From: Eubacteriaceae bacterium
GTDB taxonomy: Bacteria > Bacillota > Clostridia > Eubacteriales > Anaerofustaceae
Assembly: GCA_017613995.1 (NCBI GenBank)
Contig: JAGACT010000020.1
Span: 1 to 13,850 of the forward strand
Direction: 5' to 3'
DNA: 13,850 nt
In this document: positions 7,965 through 13,850 of the stretch, piece after piece
Position numbering within the stretch: position 1 is the first letter of the stretch
Layout: each line of letters starts with the position of its first letter
The notes under the pieces: model-generated
What the model saw: the letters and a program-made list of their open reading frames with translations, nothing else
What the model was told of the DNA's origin: nothing
Databases searched by the model: none
Program-made: the position numbers and the translations under genes

Positions 7965-9473
7965 ATGCCGCAGAACGAAGAAGCCAGAACCGCAGCCGCA
8001 CTGAAGCTGGCATCCGAGATAATGGAACTGTCCAGAAATACCATCCTGGTGAACATGAGGTTCATGGACGCCGCCATAAGCAGGCTTTCTCCCGTCCCCT
8101 ACGAGGGGGAGAGCCTTTCCACCAACGGGGCAAGTGTATACTTCAGCCCCGTATACGTGCTGTCCCGCTACAGGAAAGCGTCCACCGTGGCCTGCCGGGA
8201 CCTTCTTCACGTGATGATGCACTGCGTGTTCCGCCACATGTTCGTGGCCCCGAACATCAACCGCGCCTGCTGGGACCTGGCCTGCGACATCGCGGTGGAG
8301 GACGTCATCACCAGCCTGGACCTCAAGTGCTTCGAGACCCCGGCGGTATACGCCCAGAAGAGCATCATAGGGGAGCTGAGGGGGAAACTGAGGAATCTCA
8401 CCGCCGACAGGATCTACCGCAGCCTCATGGATAAGGAGATCTCCGAGGCGGAAGCGGAAAAGCTCCGGGAAGCATTCATATCCGACGAGCATACACTGTG
8501 GTACCGTGATCTTCCCGAAGAAACCGAAGGGGAGAAAAAGGTGGCCGGAGAGGACGAGTCGGGATCCGACGAAAGCATGGAGTCCGATTCGGAGAACTCC
8601 GACGGCCAGGGAGAAAAGCAGCCCGAGGACCGGGAAGTATCGGGGGACGAGGTGCTGGTCACCGAGGACGACGATTATTCCGACAGGGGTTCATCCCTTC
8701 TTTCCGAGCAGAGCCTATCCTCGCTGGAGGACGACTGGAAAAAGGTGTCCGAAAGGATGGAGGAGGAGCTGGAGAACTTCGCCAAGATGCGCAGCGGCTC
8801 CGCCGACGGACTGCTCCAGAGCCTGCGGCAGCTAAACCGGGAGCGATACGACTACGACGAGTTCCTCAAAAAGTTCGCCGTGCGCCACGAGATCATGCGG
8901 GTTAACGACGACGAGTTCGACTATATCTTCTATACCTACGGGCTCAAGCTGTACAAGAAGATGCCCCTGGTGGAGCCATTGGAATACCGGGAGCAGAAAC
9001 GCATCAGGGATTTCGTCATCGCCATAGACACTTCCGGCAGCGTTTCGGGGGAGCTGGTACAGACCTTCGTGCAGAAGACCTATAACATCCTGACCTCCAC
9101 CGAGAGCTTCGCGTCCCGCATCAACGTGCACATCGTGCAGTGCGACGCAGAGATCCAGGAGCACGTGAAGATCACCTCTAAGGAGGAGTTCGAGGATTAC
9201 ATGGATCACATGACCATCAAGGGCATGGGAGGCACGGACTTCCGCCCCGTGTTCGACCTGGTGGACAGCCTGGTGGCAGCCCATGAGTTCACGGCCCTGA
9301 AGGGTCTGATATACTTCACCGACGGCGACGGGATATATCCCGCCAAAAAGCCCGATTACGACACCGCCTTCGTTTTTCTGGAGGACGAATTCATGGACAT
9401 CAGGGTGCCGCCGTGGGCGATGAAGGTAATACTTGAGAGGGAAGATCTGACAGAGGAGGCGAGAGTGCTTTGA
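7965..9473 (+). CDS. VWA-like protein with metallopeptidase-like N-terminal domain (DUF2201 type)
   Basis: A 502-aa protein in three parts. Residues ~5-180 match the putative metallopeptidase domain (DUF2201_N type), with LLHVMMHCVFRHM giving H82, H86 and H91, and WDLACDIAVED at 103-113. Residues ~185-245 are a very acidic, low-complexity linker. Residues ~345-500 are a VWA-like domain with MIDAS DTSGSVS (D355, S357, S359), GGTDFRP (T424), YFTDGDG (D453, D455) and a VPPWAMKVIL ending typical of the family. Such proteins pair with MoxR ATPases, and the MIDAS metal normally mediates partner binding. Whether the N-terminal domain is proteolytic is unproven; the classical HExxH glutamate is absent (HVMMH). 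The ATG has GGAG eight bases upstream. The stop overlaps the TTG start of the ATPase gene. Unlike many such pairs, VWA comes first here. Confidence 0.88.
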   Translation: MPQNEEARTAAALKLASEIMELSRNTILVNMRFMDAAISRLSPVPYEGESLSTNGASVYFSPVYVLSRYRKASTVACRDLLHVMMHCVFRHMFVAPNINRACWDLACDIAVEDVITSLDLKCFETPAVYAQKSIIGELRGKLRNLTADRIYRSLMDKEISEAEAEKLREAFISDEHTLWYRDLPEETEGEKKVAGEDESGSDESMESDSENSDGQGEKQPEDREVSGDEVLVTEDDDYSDRGSSLLSEQSLSSLEDDWKKVSERMEEELENFAKMRSGSADGLLQSLRQLNRERYDYDEFLKKFAVRHEIMRVNDDEFDYIFYTYGLKLYKKMPLVEPLEYREQKRIRDFVIAIDTSGSVSGELVQTFVQKTYNILTSTESFASRINVHIVQCDAEIQEHVKITSKEEFEDYMDHMTIKGMGGTDFRPVFDLVDSLVAAHEFTALKGLIYFTDGDGIYPAKKPDYDTAFVFLEDEFMDIRVPPWAMKVILEREDLTEEARVL

Positions 9474-10987
9474 ACATAAAGGAAGCCAAGGAAGAGATCA
9501 AGAACGCCATGCTGGCGTATTTTTCGAAGGATAATTTCGGGGACTATCTGATCCCCATTGAAAGACAGCGTCCCATATTTCTGATGGGGGCCCCCGGTAT
9601 AGGCAAGACCGCCATCATGGAGCAGATAGCTTCGGAGCTGGGAGTCGGTCTGGTGAGCTATTCCATGACCCACCATACCCGCCAGTCGGCCCTGGGCCTG
9701 CCATACATAGTGACCAAGAACTACGGAGGCAGGGAATACAGCGTTTCCGAGTACACCATGTCCGAGATCATCGCGTCGGTCTACGACATGATCGAGGCCA
9801 CGGACCTCAAGGAGGGCATCCTTTTCCTGGATGAGATCAACTGCGTTTCCGAGACCCTGGCCCCCTCCATGCTGCAGTTTCTGCAGTACAAGATCTTCGG
9901 ACGCCACAGGGTGCCCGACGGCTGGATCGTGGTGACCGCGGGAAATCCCCCGGAGTACAACAATTCCGTCAGGGAATTCGACATAGTCACCCTGGACCGT
10001 CTAAAGCGCATCGATGTGGAACCGGACTACAACGCCTGGAAGGAGTACGCCGTCACCACCGGAATCCATCCCTCCGTCAGCACCTATCTGGACATCAAGA
10101 AGGGGGACTTCTACCTGGTGGAGAGCACCGTGGACGGAAAGAGCTTCGTCACCGCCAGGGGCTGGTCCGACCTTTCCGACATGATAAAGCTCTACGAGCA
10201 GAGGGGCATAGCCGTCAATGAGAACCTGGTGGTCCAGTACCTGCAGAACAAGCGTATCGCCAAAGATTTCGCCATCTACTACGACCTGTTCAACAAGTAC
10301 CGCTCCGATTACCAGGTGGACAGCATCCTTTCCGGCACAGCGTCCTTCGACATCAAGCAGAGGGCCCGCATGGCGTCCTTCGACGAGAGGCTCTCCCTTC
10401 TCGGCCTGATACTGGACAGCATCGCCGGGGACATGAGGGACGCCTGCCTCACGGAGTCATCCTTAAAGAGCCTGCTGTCGGTACTGAAGGATCTGAGGGA
10501 GGATCTCGCAAAGGAAGGAGCCGATCCGAGAGTTCTTCTCACGAAGGCGGTGGAACAGAAGAGGGAGGAACTGGAAAAAGGCCGTACCGCCGGCAACCTT
10601 TCCGTGGAGGACAACTATGTCCTAAGAAGCGTCACCGCTTCCCTGGAGGACTTCTCCAGGACCATCAGCCTTTCGGGCATTACGGATCCGAAGGAAGCCT
10701 TCGCCGCCATCAAGGACAGGTACGACGGATATGTAAAGGATTTCAGTGCCTCCGTGCAGAGGGCTAAGGACCGTGCCGAGAACGCCTTCGCATTCGCGGA
10801 CGACGTGTTCCCCTCCGGACAGGAACTTCTTATCCTGGTGACGGAACTCACGGTGAACGGCTACTGCGCCAGGTTCATAAGCCATCACGGCTGCGACGGC
10901 TACTTCTCCCACAACAAGGCCCTGCTATTCTACGAGAGGCAGAAGGAGATAGTCCAGGCCATAGAGCAGCTGGATCTGGGACTCTGA
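9470..10987 (+). CDS. MoxR-family AAA+ ATPase
   Basis: A 505-aa AAA+ ATPase. Walker A is GAPGIGKT (40-47), Walker B is ILFLDEI (117-123), sensor 1 is the asparagine of VTAGNP (N159), and the arginine-rich DRLKRI (176-181) is the likely arginine-finger region. MoxR ATPases act as ring-shaped chaperones, typically with a VWA partner, to remodel or activate client complexes. Typical MoxR proteins have about 300-350 residues. Here residues ~300-505 are an extra charged, mainly helical region, which may form a client- or partner-binding module. The start is TTG at 9470, overlapping the TGA of the VWA gene (TTGA), with AGGAGG at 9454-9459 ten bases upstream. No other in-frame start fits that site. 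The overlap implies coupled synthesis with the VWA partner. No terminator hairpin is evident before the tRNAs. Confidence 0.9.
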   Translation: MNIKEAKEEIKNAMLAYFSKDNFGDYLIPIERQRPIFLMGAPGIGKTAIMEQIASELGVGLVSYSMTHHTRQSALGLPYIVTKNYGGREYSVSEYTMSEIIASVYDMIEATDLKEGILFLDEINCVSETLAPSMLQFLQYKIFGRHRVPDGWIVVTAGNPPEYNNSVREFDIVTLDRLKRIDVEPDYNAWKEYAVTTGIHPSVSTYLDIKKGDFYLVESTVDGKSFVTARGWSDLSDMIKLYEQRGIAVNENLVVQYLQNKRIAKDFAIYYDLFNKYRSDYQVDSILSGTASFDIKQRARMASFDERLSLLGLILDSIAGDMRDACLTESSLKSLLSVLKDLREDLAKEGADPRVLLTKAVEQKREELEKGRTAGNLSVEDNYVLRSVTASLEDFSRTISLSGITDPKEAFAAIKDRYDGYVKDFSASVQRAKDRAENAFAFADDVFPSGQELLILVTELTVNGYCARFISHHGCDGYFSHNKALLFYERQKEIVQAIEQLDLGL

Positions 10988-11013
10988 GAAAAGAAAAAAT
11001 CTCATTATTATTA

Positions 11014-11042
11014 TTGCAATGGCGGAAAAGGTGTGCTATTAT
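11014..11042 (+). promoter_or_regulatory. tRNA operon promoter
   Basis: TTGCAA (11014-11019), a 17-bp spacer and TATTAT (11037-11042) sit 20 bases before the tRNA-Leu 5' end. The AT-rich stretch just upstream (10991-11013) could serve as an UP-like element. Confidence 0.65.
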
Positions 11043-11061
11043 TACATGGCACGTTAATACT

Positions 11062-11148
11062 GCCGAAGTGATGGAATTGGCAGACGTGGCGGACTCAAAA
11101 TCCGCTGGTAGCAATACCGTGGGGGTTCGAGCCCCCCCTTCGGCACCA
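11062..11148 (+). tRNA. tRNA-Leu (CAA)
   Basis: An 87-nt class II tRNA with encoded CCA. The acceptor pair is GCCGAAG / CTTCGGC. The anticodon stem is GCGGA / TCCGC around loop CTCAAAA, giving anticodon CAA (reads UUG). A variable arm precedes the T arm GGGGG-TTCGAGC-CCCCC. Size, variable arm and A73 discriminator fit leucine. Confidence 0.95.
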
Positions 11149-11166
11149 ACCATCACATATCTGACC

Positions 11167-11242
11167 GGGGGTTTAGCTCAGTTGGTAGAGCGTTTGAATG
11201 GCATTCAAAAGGTCAGGGGTTCGACTCCCCTAATCTCCACCA
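11167..11242 (+). tRNA. tRNA-Ala (GGC)
   Basis: A 76-nt tRNA with encoded CCA. The acceptor GGGGGTT pairs with AATCTCC, including the G3-U70 wobble that is the alanine identity element. The D arm is GCTC/GAGC. Anticodon stem TTTGA/TCAAA closes loop ATGGCAT, giving anticodon GGC. The T arm is AGGGG-TTCGACT-CCCCT. It lies 18 bases after tRNA-Leu in the same transcript. Confidence 0.94.
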
Positions 11243-11252
11243 TCGATAATCC

Positions 11253-11290
11253 AAGAGATAAGCAGAATATTTCCGCTTATCTCTTTTTTT
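11253..11290 (+). terminator. Intrinsic terminator of the tRNA operon
   Basis: An 11-bp perfect stem AAGAGATAAGC / GCTTATCTCTT encloses an 11-nt loop that can itself form a GAA/TTC mini-stem. The stem runs into seven T residues. It starts 11 bases after the CCA of tRNA-Ala. Confidence 0.9.
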
Positions 11291-11490
11291 AGTTTTCAAA
11301 AGCATCAACTGGATATGAATATGGGGATTCTTTGGGGATTGTGTGTGTCCTGTCCTTAAAGGCAGCGATCCACGACAGTCCGGTTAGAGTTCAGGATGGG
11401 CCGAGTACTATGAAAAACTTTCTGAATGGTATTCACTTATAATTCCCCGCATGATATGATTCGAATGAGGGGAAAACCCGGTAAAGGACA
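11291..11490 (+). other. Intergenic region with a start-less open frame and a direct repeat
   Basis: This 200-bp gap lies behind the tRNA terminator. It carries a direct repeat of TGGGGATT (11322-11329 and 11333-11340, 11 bp apart) and an open frame with no start codon near its beginning, from 11293 to the stop at 11440-11442 (it includes GDSLGIVCVLSLKAAIHD). A TATAAT at 11438-11443 lies 53 bases before the next gene, with no good -35. The open frame could be chance or a fragment of a lost gene, such as an element that once used the tRNA locus. I cannot assign it. Confidence 0.3.
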
Positions 11491-11495
11491 ATATG

Positions 11496-12122
11496 ATGAA
11501 AGTATATCTTATCGCAGCCAGGACCGATGACCTGGACCGAAGAGCAGAATATATGAAGGACATAAAAGTCGGAGACTACATCGCACTGTACGTGAGAAGG
11601 ACGTTCGGCAACAAAAATATGCATTATAATGATACGGGCTATAATACTCCGGTTGTTGTAAGGGTCACTCAGAAAAGAGCTCCGGACAGAGTAGGCTTTT
11701 TAGGCATTAAACAGGACAGAGGCATGCTTGAGATAGAGTATTCCAATGGTCACAGGTACACTCTGTTTGACGGCGATGAAGGAATGGATGAGAAACTGCT
11801 GGCAAAGATACGGTTCGATATAGACCCGACATTTTCCTATGCGGAAAATGCATCACAGGTCATGCGGGATTCCAGTACCAGGGACAGGGAATTGTCTGAC
11901 AGCCTCAGCTGGTTTTACATCGGAAAATTTGACAGTGCGGTGGAGACCAGGAAGTATATCGAACAGTTTTCCTCTGAAAAAAAAGAACGGGATAAATACA
12001 GAAAGATCTACAAAGATACCGTGGATCAGCAGAAACAGCAGAGGGAATCAAACTTACGTGAAGCGGCACGTAAAGAAAAAGAGGCCGCGTCACAGCTTGA
12101 TGATCTGTTTAAAAATATGTAA
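11496..12122 (+). CDS. Hypothetical protein with C-terminal coiled coil
   Basis: A 208-aa protein I do not recognise. Residues 1-~110 look beta-rich (KVYLIAART, VGDYIALYVRR, VVVRVTQKRA, GMLEIEYSNGHRYTLFDGDEG) and could be a small barrel-like fold. Residues ~145-205 are highly charged and helical (SSEKKERDKYRKIYKDTV, REAARKEKEAASQLDDLF), probably a coiled coil. There is no signal peptide or membrane segment. Two adjacent ATGs are possible. The second (11496) lies seven bases after AAAGGA (11483-11488), against four for 11493, so it is preferred. Codon use is more AT-rich than in the LRR and MoxR genes, suggesting recent acquisition. It has its own strong terminator and no operon partner. Confidence 0.72.
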   Translation: MKVYLIAARTDDLDRRAEYMKDIKVGDYIALYVRRTFGNKNMHYNDTGYNTPVVVRVTQKRAPDRVGFLGIKQDRGMLEIEYSNGHRYTLFDGDEGMDEKLLAKIRFDIDPTFSYAENASQVMRDSSTRDRELSDSLSWFYIGKFDSAVETRKYIEQFSSEKKERDKYRKIYKDTVDQQKQQRESNLREAARKEKEAASQLDDLFKNM

Positions 12123-12166
12123 AAACGATGCTTTTAAAGATCAGACACTTTCAGCGATCATGTCAC

Positions 12167-12209
12167 GCCGCTCTTTCCGGGAGCTTTTTCCGGAAAGAGC
12201 GGCTTTTTT
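12167..12209 (+). terminator. Strong intrinsic terminator
   Basis: A perfect 14-bp stem GCCGCTCTTTCCGG / CCGGAAAGAGCGGC with a 9-nt loop, then six T residues. It begins 44 bases after the stop of the hypothetical gene and terminates plus-strand transcription before the converging toxin-antitoxin operon. Confidence 0.92.
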
Positions 12210-12234
12210 CGTGATCTGCAAATGGCTCTTTCAG

Positions 12235-12261
12235 CTTGTTTGTATGAATTAGGCAAACAAG
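12235..12261. repeat. Small inverted repeat between convergent genes
   Basis: CTTGTTTG (12235-12242) and CAAACAAG (12254-12261) form an 8-bp stem with an 11-nt loop. It lies downstream of the minus-strand toxin gene (stop at 12307), but neither direction has a T tract. It could be a weak transcript-end structure or chance. Confidence 0.35.
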
Positions 12262-12306
12262 TTTGTTCCCCCGCCGGCAGAAAACGATGAACAAGATACA
12301 TAACTG

Positions 12307-12570
12307 TCAGTATTCTCTCAGGATATCATGATGCCCGACATCAAGAAGAATTACAACATCCTCGCCGTCAAAGAACCAGATCACACGGATATCCATATTA
12401 ACGCTGAACTCAAATAATGCATCCGTTCCCTGTATCCGTTTTGTCCGAAGTGACGGATGGAAAGGATCGTCGGCAAACATCGACAGCTTTGATTTAAGCT
12501 GCCTCTTTTCGACGTCAGTCAGCTTCCTGTAATGCTTAATAAAACGATCGGAATATGTTATCTTAAGCAT
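12307..12570 (-). CDS. RelE/YafQ-family toxin
   Basis: An 87-aa protein of the RelE/ParE superfamily, close to YafQ/RelE-type mRNA interferases. The N-terminus LKITYSDRFIKHYRKL, the DDPFHPSLRTKRIQG middle, and the C-terminal FSVNMDIRVIWFF / VVILLDVGHHDILREY follow the family pattern, including the conserved R and the terminal histidines and tyrosine. Such toxins usually cleave mRNA at the ribosome, but which residues act here is inferred. The ATG at 12570 is chosen because it overlaps the antitoxin stop by 8 nt (ATGCTTAA), the standard coupling in such operons. Longer starts would reach further into the antitoxin gene. It is the second gene of the pair and its composition is AT-rich. Confidence 0.87.
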   Translation of the reverse strand: MLKITYSDRFIKHYRKLTDVEKRQLKSKLSMFADDPFHPSLRTKRIQGTDALFEFSVNMDIRVIWFFDGEDVVILLDVGHHDILREY

Positions 12571-12829
12571 CTTTGCCATCCAGCTTTTCGAAAAGGGCAT
12601 CAATGCTGTCGAAGACCGGCTGTTCGCCGGAACGGATCCTGTCTTTAAGCTGGCTGACTTCCGCCTTCAGATCATCGATATACCCTTTGGGATATACCGT
12701 TACGGGGATCATGTAAATGGTACCGTCTTTCTGAAAGATCTCAAGCTTGTCACCTTCAGAAAGACCCATAGACGAAACGATTTCTTTAGGCAGTGTAATC
12801 TGTGATTTGGAACGTATTTCTGCTAACAT
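12563..12829 (-). CDS. AbrB/MazE-like antitoxin
   Basis: An 88-aa protein with an N-terminal SpoVT/AbrB-type swapped-hairpin DNA-binding domain: AEIRSKSQITLPKEIVSSMGLSEGDKLEIFQKDGTIYMIPV (3-43) has the typical SQITLPKE and L..GD.LEI elements. The remainder (~50-88) is helical and acidic and would wrap the toxin. Such antitoxins neutralise the toxin and repress their own promoter. The start at 12829 has GGAGG (12835-12839) five bases upstream. An in-frame ATG at 12868 lies within the -10 element, so it cannot be the start. The gene overlaps the toxin gene by 8 nt. Confidence 0.88.
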   Translation of the reverse strand: MLAEIRSKSQITLPKEIVSSMGLSEGDKLEIFQKDGTIYMIPVTVYPKGYIDDLKAEVSQLKDRIRSGEQPVFDSIDALFEKLDGKDA

Positions 12830-12866
12830 GGAAACCTCCATAAGTTGGATTTTCTTACTTTCTGAC

Positions 12867-12895
12867 ATTATAAATCATTATTGGAGCAAAGTCAA
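12867..12895 (-). promoter_or_regulatory. Toxin-antitoxin promoter
   Basis: On the minus strand TTGACT (12895-12890), exactly 17 bp, then a perfect TATAAT (12872-12867). A plus-strand direct repeat CATTAT (12866-12871 and 12876-12881), spaced one helical turn apart, overlaps the -10 and is a candidate operator for the AbrB-type antitoxin. Confidence 0.8.
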
Positions 12896-12924
12896 ATGCA
12901 ACTTTTGTTTTTTATCTATCCAAA

Positions 12925-12972
12925 GCGCAGAGGACCACGTCCGAACAACGGCTCGGGCGTGGGTGAATGCGC
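12925..12972. repeat. IS200/IS605 right-end hairpin
   Basis: A 10-bp stem CCACGTCCGA (12935-12944) / TCGGGCGTGG (12953-12962) with one G-T pair and an 8-nt loop is nested inside an outer GCGCA (12925-12929) / TGCGC (12968-12972) stem. Imperfect subterminal hairpins of this kind are the ends recognised by TnpA. Confidence 0.65.
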
Positions 12973-13008
12973 AGGATCCTGTTTATCATTATCCTGACAG
13001 TAATTATG

Positions 13009-13219
13009 TTATTGATCCTTCTGATCCTCGATATACCTTTTCACAACCTCTGTTGAACGCTCGCTCACACTTCCTATGAAATATGACAGGCTCCAGAAAT
13101 ACGGCTTCCGGTAGTAAAGGAGCAAGCTCTTCGGCAAAGTTCTTTCGCACCATCCTTGACGAAGCCGTCTTGAATGCGTTTACGAATGTTGACAGATTTA
13201 TATTGGGAACAGAAACCAC
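13009..13219 (-). pseudogene. tnpA: Truncated, frameshifted IS200/IS605 transposase TnpA
   Basis: The C-terminal half of a Y1-transposase. The minus strand reads SVPNINLSTFVNAFKTASSR...EELAP. A single extra T in the run near 13116-13118 shifts the frame. Removing it gives YYRKPYFWSLSYFIGSV...STEVVKRYIEDQKDQ with a stop at 13009-13011. This is the familiar end of TnpA, including the tyrosine of RYIEDQ that should be the catalytic residue. The upstream HUH (H-x-H) metal site is absent: at the expected place just upstream (minus strand ~13234-13223) the frame reads INVI, and a stop follows at 13244-13246. It is therefore inactive. Confidence 0.8.
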
Positions 13220-13261
13220 AATTATTACGTTAATAGGTATCCCCTAAGTTGAGCCTCTAAA

Positions 13262-13850
<589 letters not shown>

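Larger units (their letters stand above)
12920..13240 (-). mobile_element. Remnant of an IS200/IS605-family insertion sequence
   Basis: The remnant comprises an end hairpin (12925-12972) and a broken tnpA reading towards it on the minus strand. That order, with the transposase followed by the right-end hairpin, is the normal layout of IS200/IS605 elements, which transpose as single strands and recognise terminal hairpins. The left end and first half of tnpA are missing, replaced by the 23S rRNA sequence. The right boundary is not exact. It falls somewhere around 12905-12925, just upstream of the toxin-antitoxin promoter. Confidence 0.7.

Noticed and set aside
7725..8492. 255-codon antisense open frame across the end of LRR_5 C and the VWA gene
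   Set aside because: It spans two well-supported genes and their promoter on the other strand. Its translation has no family features and reflects codon bias of the real genes.
12563..12603. Longer toxin start at 12603
   Set aside because: It would extend 41 bp into the antitoxin gene and add residues not typical of the RelE family. ATG 12570 gives the usual short overlap.
12830..12868. Longer antitoxin start at 12868
   Set aside because: This ATG lies within the perfect -10 hexamer, so it would not be in the transcript.
12747..13079. Plus-strand open frame over the toxin-antitoxin promoter and IS end
   Set aside because: It crosses the promoter, the IS hairpin and the broken tnpA. Its translation has no coherent composition.

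Overview
The window looks like a chromosomal segment of a fairly GC-rich member of the Firmicutes, probably Clostridia. The evidence is strong GGAGG-type ribosome binding sites, GTG and TTG starts, an rsfS gene, BspA-type leucine-rich repeat (LRR_5) proteins, a DUF2201-type VWA protein paired with a MoxR ATPase, and a 23S rRNA segment that reads as clostridial. The taxonomic placement is an inference made without any search.

Layout. Positions 2-133 hold the 3' end of an unidentified plus-strand gene that converges on rsfS (218-589, minus), with a hairpin terminator between them. A long plus-strand block follows from 816 to 10987. It starts with a secreted or membrane-anchored LRR protein whose stop overlaps the start of a HAD-family phosphatase. 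After a short hairpin come three tandem LRR_5 paralogues (3419-7882), none with a signal peptide, all sharing the same helical C-terminal domain. A separate promoter then drives two overlapping genes: a protein with a metallopeptidase-like domain plus a VWA domain (7965-9473), and a MoxR-type AAA+ ATPase with a long C-terminal extension (9470-10987). Next come tRNA-Leu(CAA) and tRNA-Ala(GGC), with a promoter in front and a strong terminator behind.

From about 11290 the composition becomes visibly more AT-rich and the content turns accessory. There is an orphan basic/coiled-coil protein (11496-12122) with a strong terminator, and a minus-strand toxin-antitoxin pair (AbrB/MazE-like antitoxin and RelE/YafQ-like toxin) with a near-consensus promoter. 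Beyond that lies a dead IS200/IS605-family remnant: an end hairpin and a 5'-truncated, frameshifted tnpA. The window ends inside a 23S rRNA gene whose first ~1 kb is missing. It starts abruptly in the GTPase-associated centre next to the IS remnant, so the contig is either rearranged or misassembled there.

How the genes may work together. The MoxR ATPase and the VWA protein very likely form a chaperone-like pair, as in other MoxR/VWA systems. The three cytoplasmic LRR_5 paralogues beside them are plausible recognition or scaffold subunits. The membrane LRR protein and the phosphatase may belong to the same module or may simply be neighbours. This LRR-VWA-MoxR cluster is the best candidate in the window for an undescribed system.
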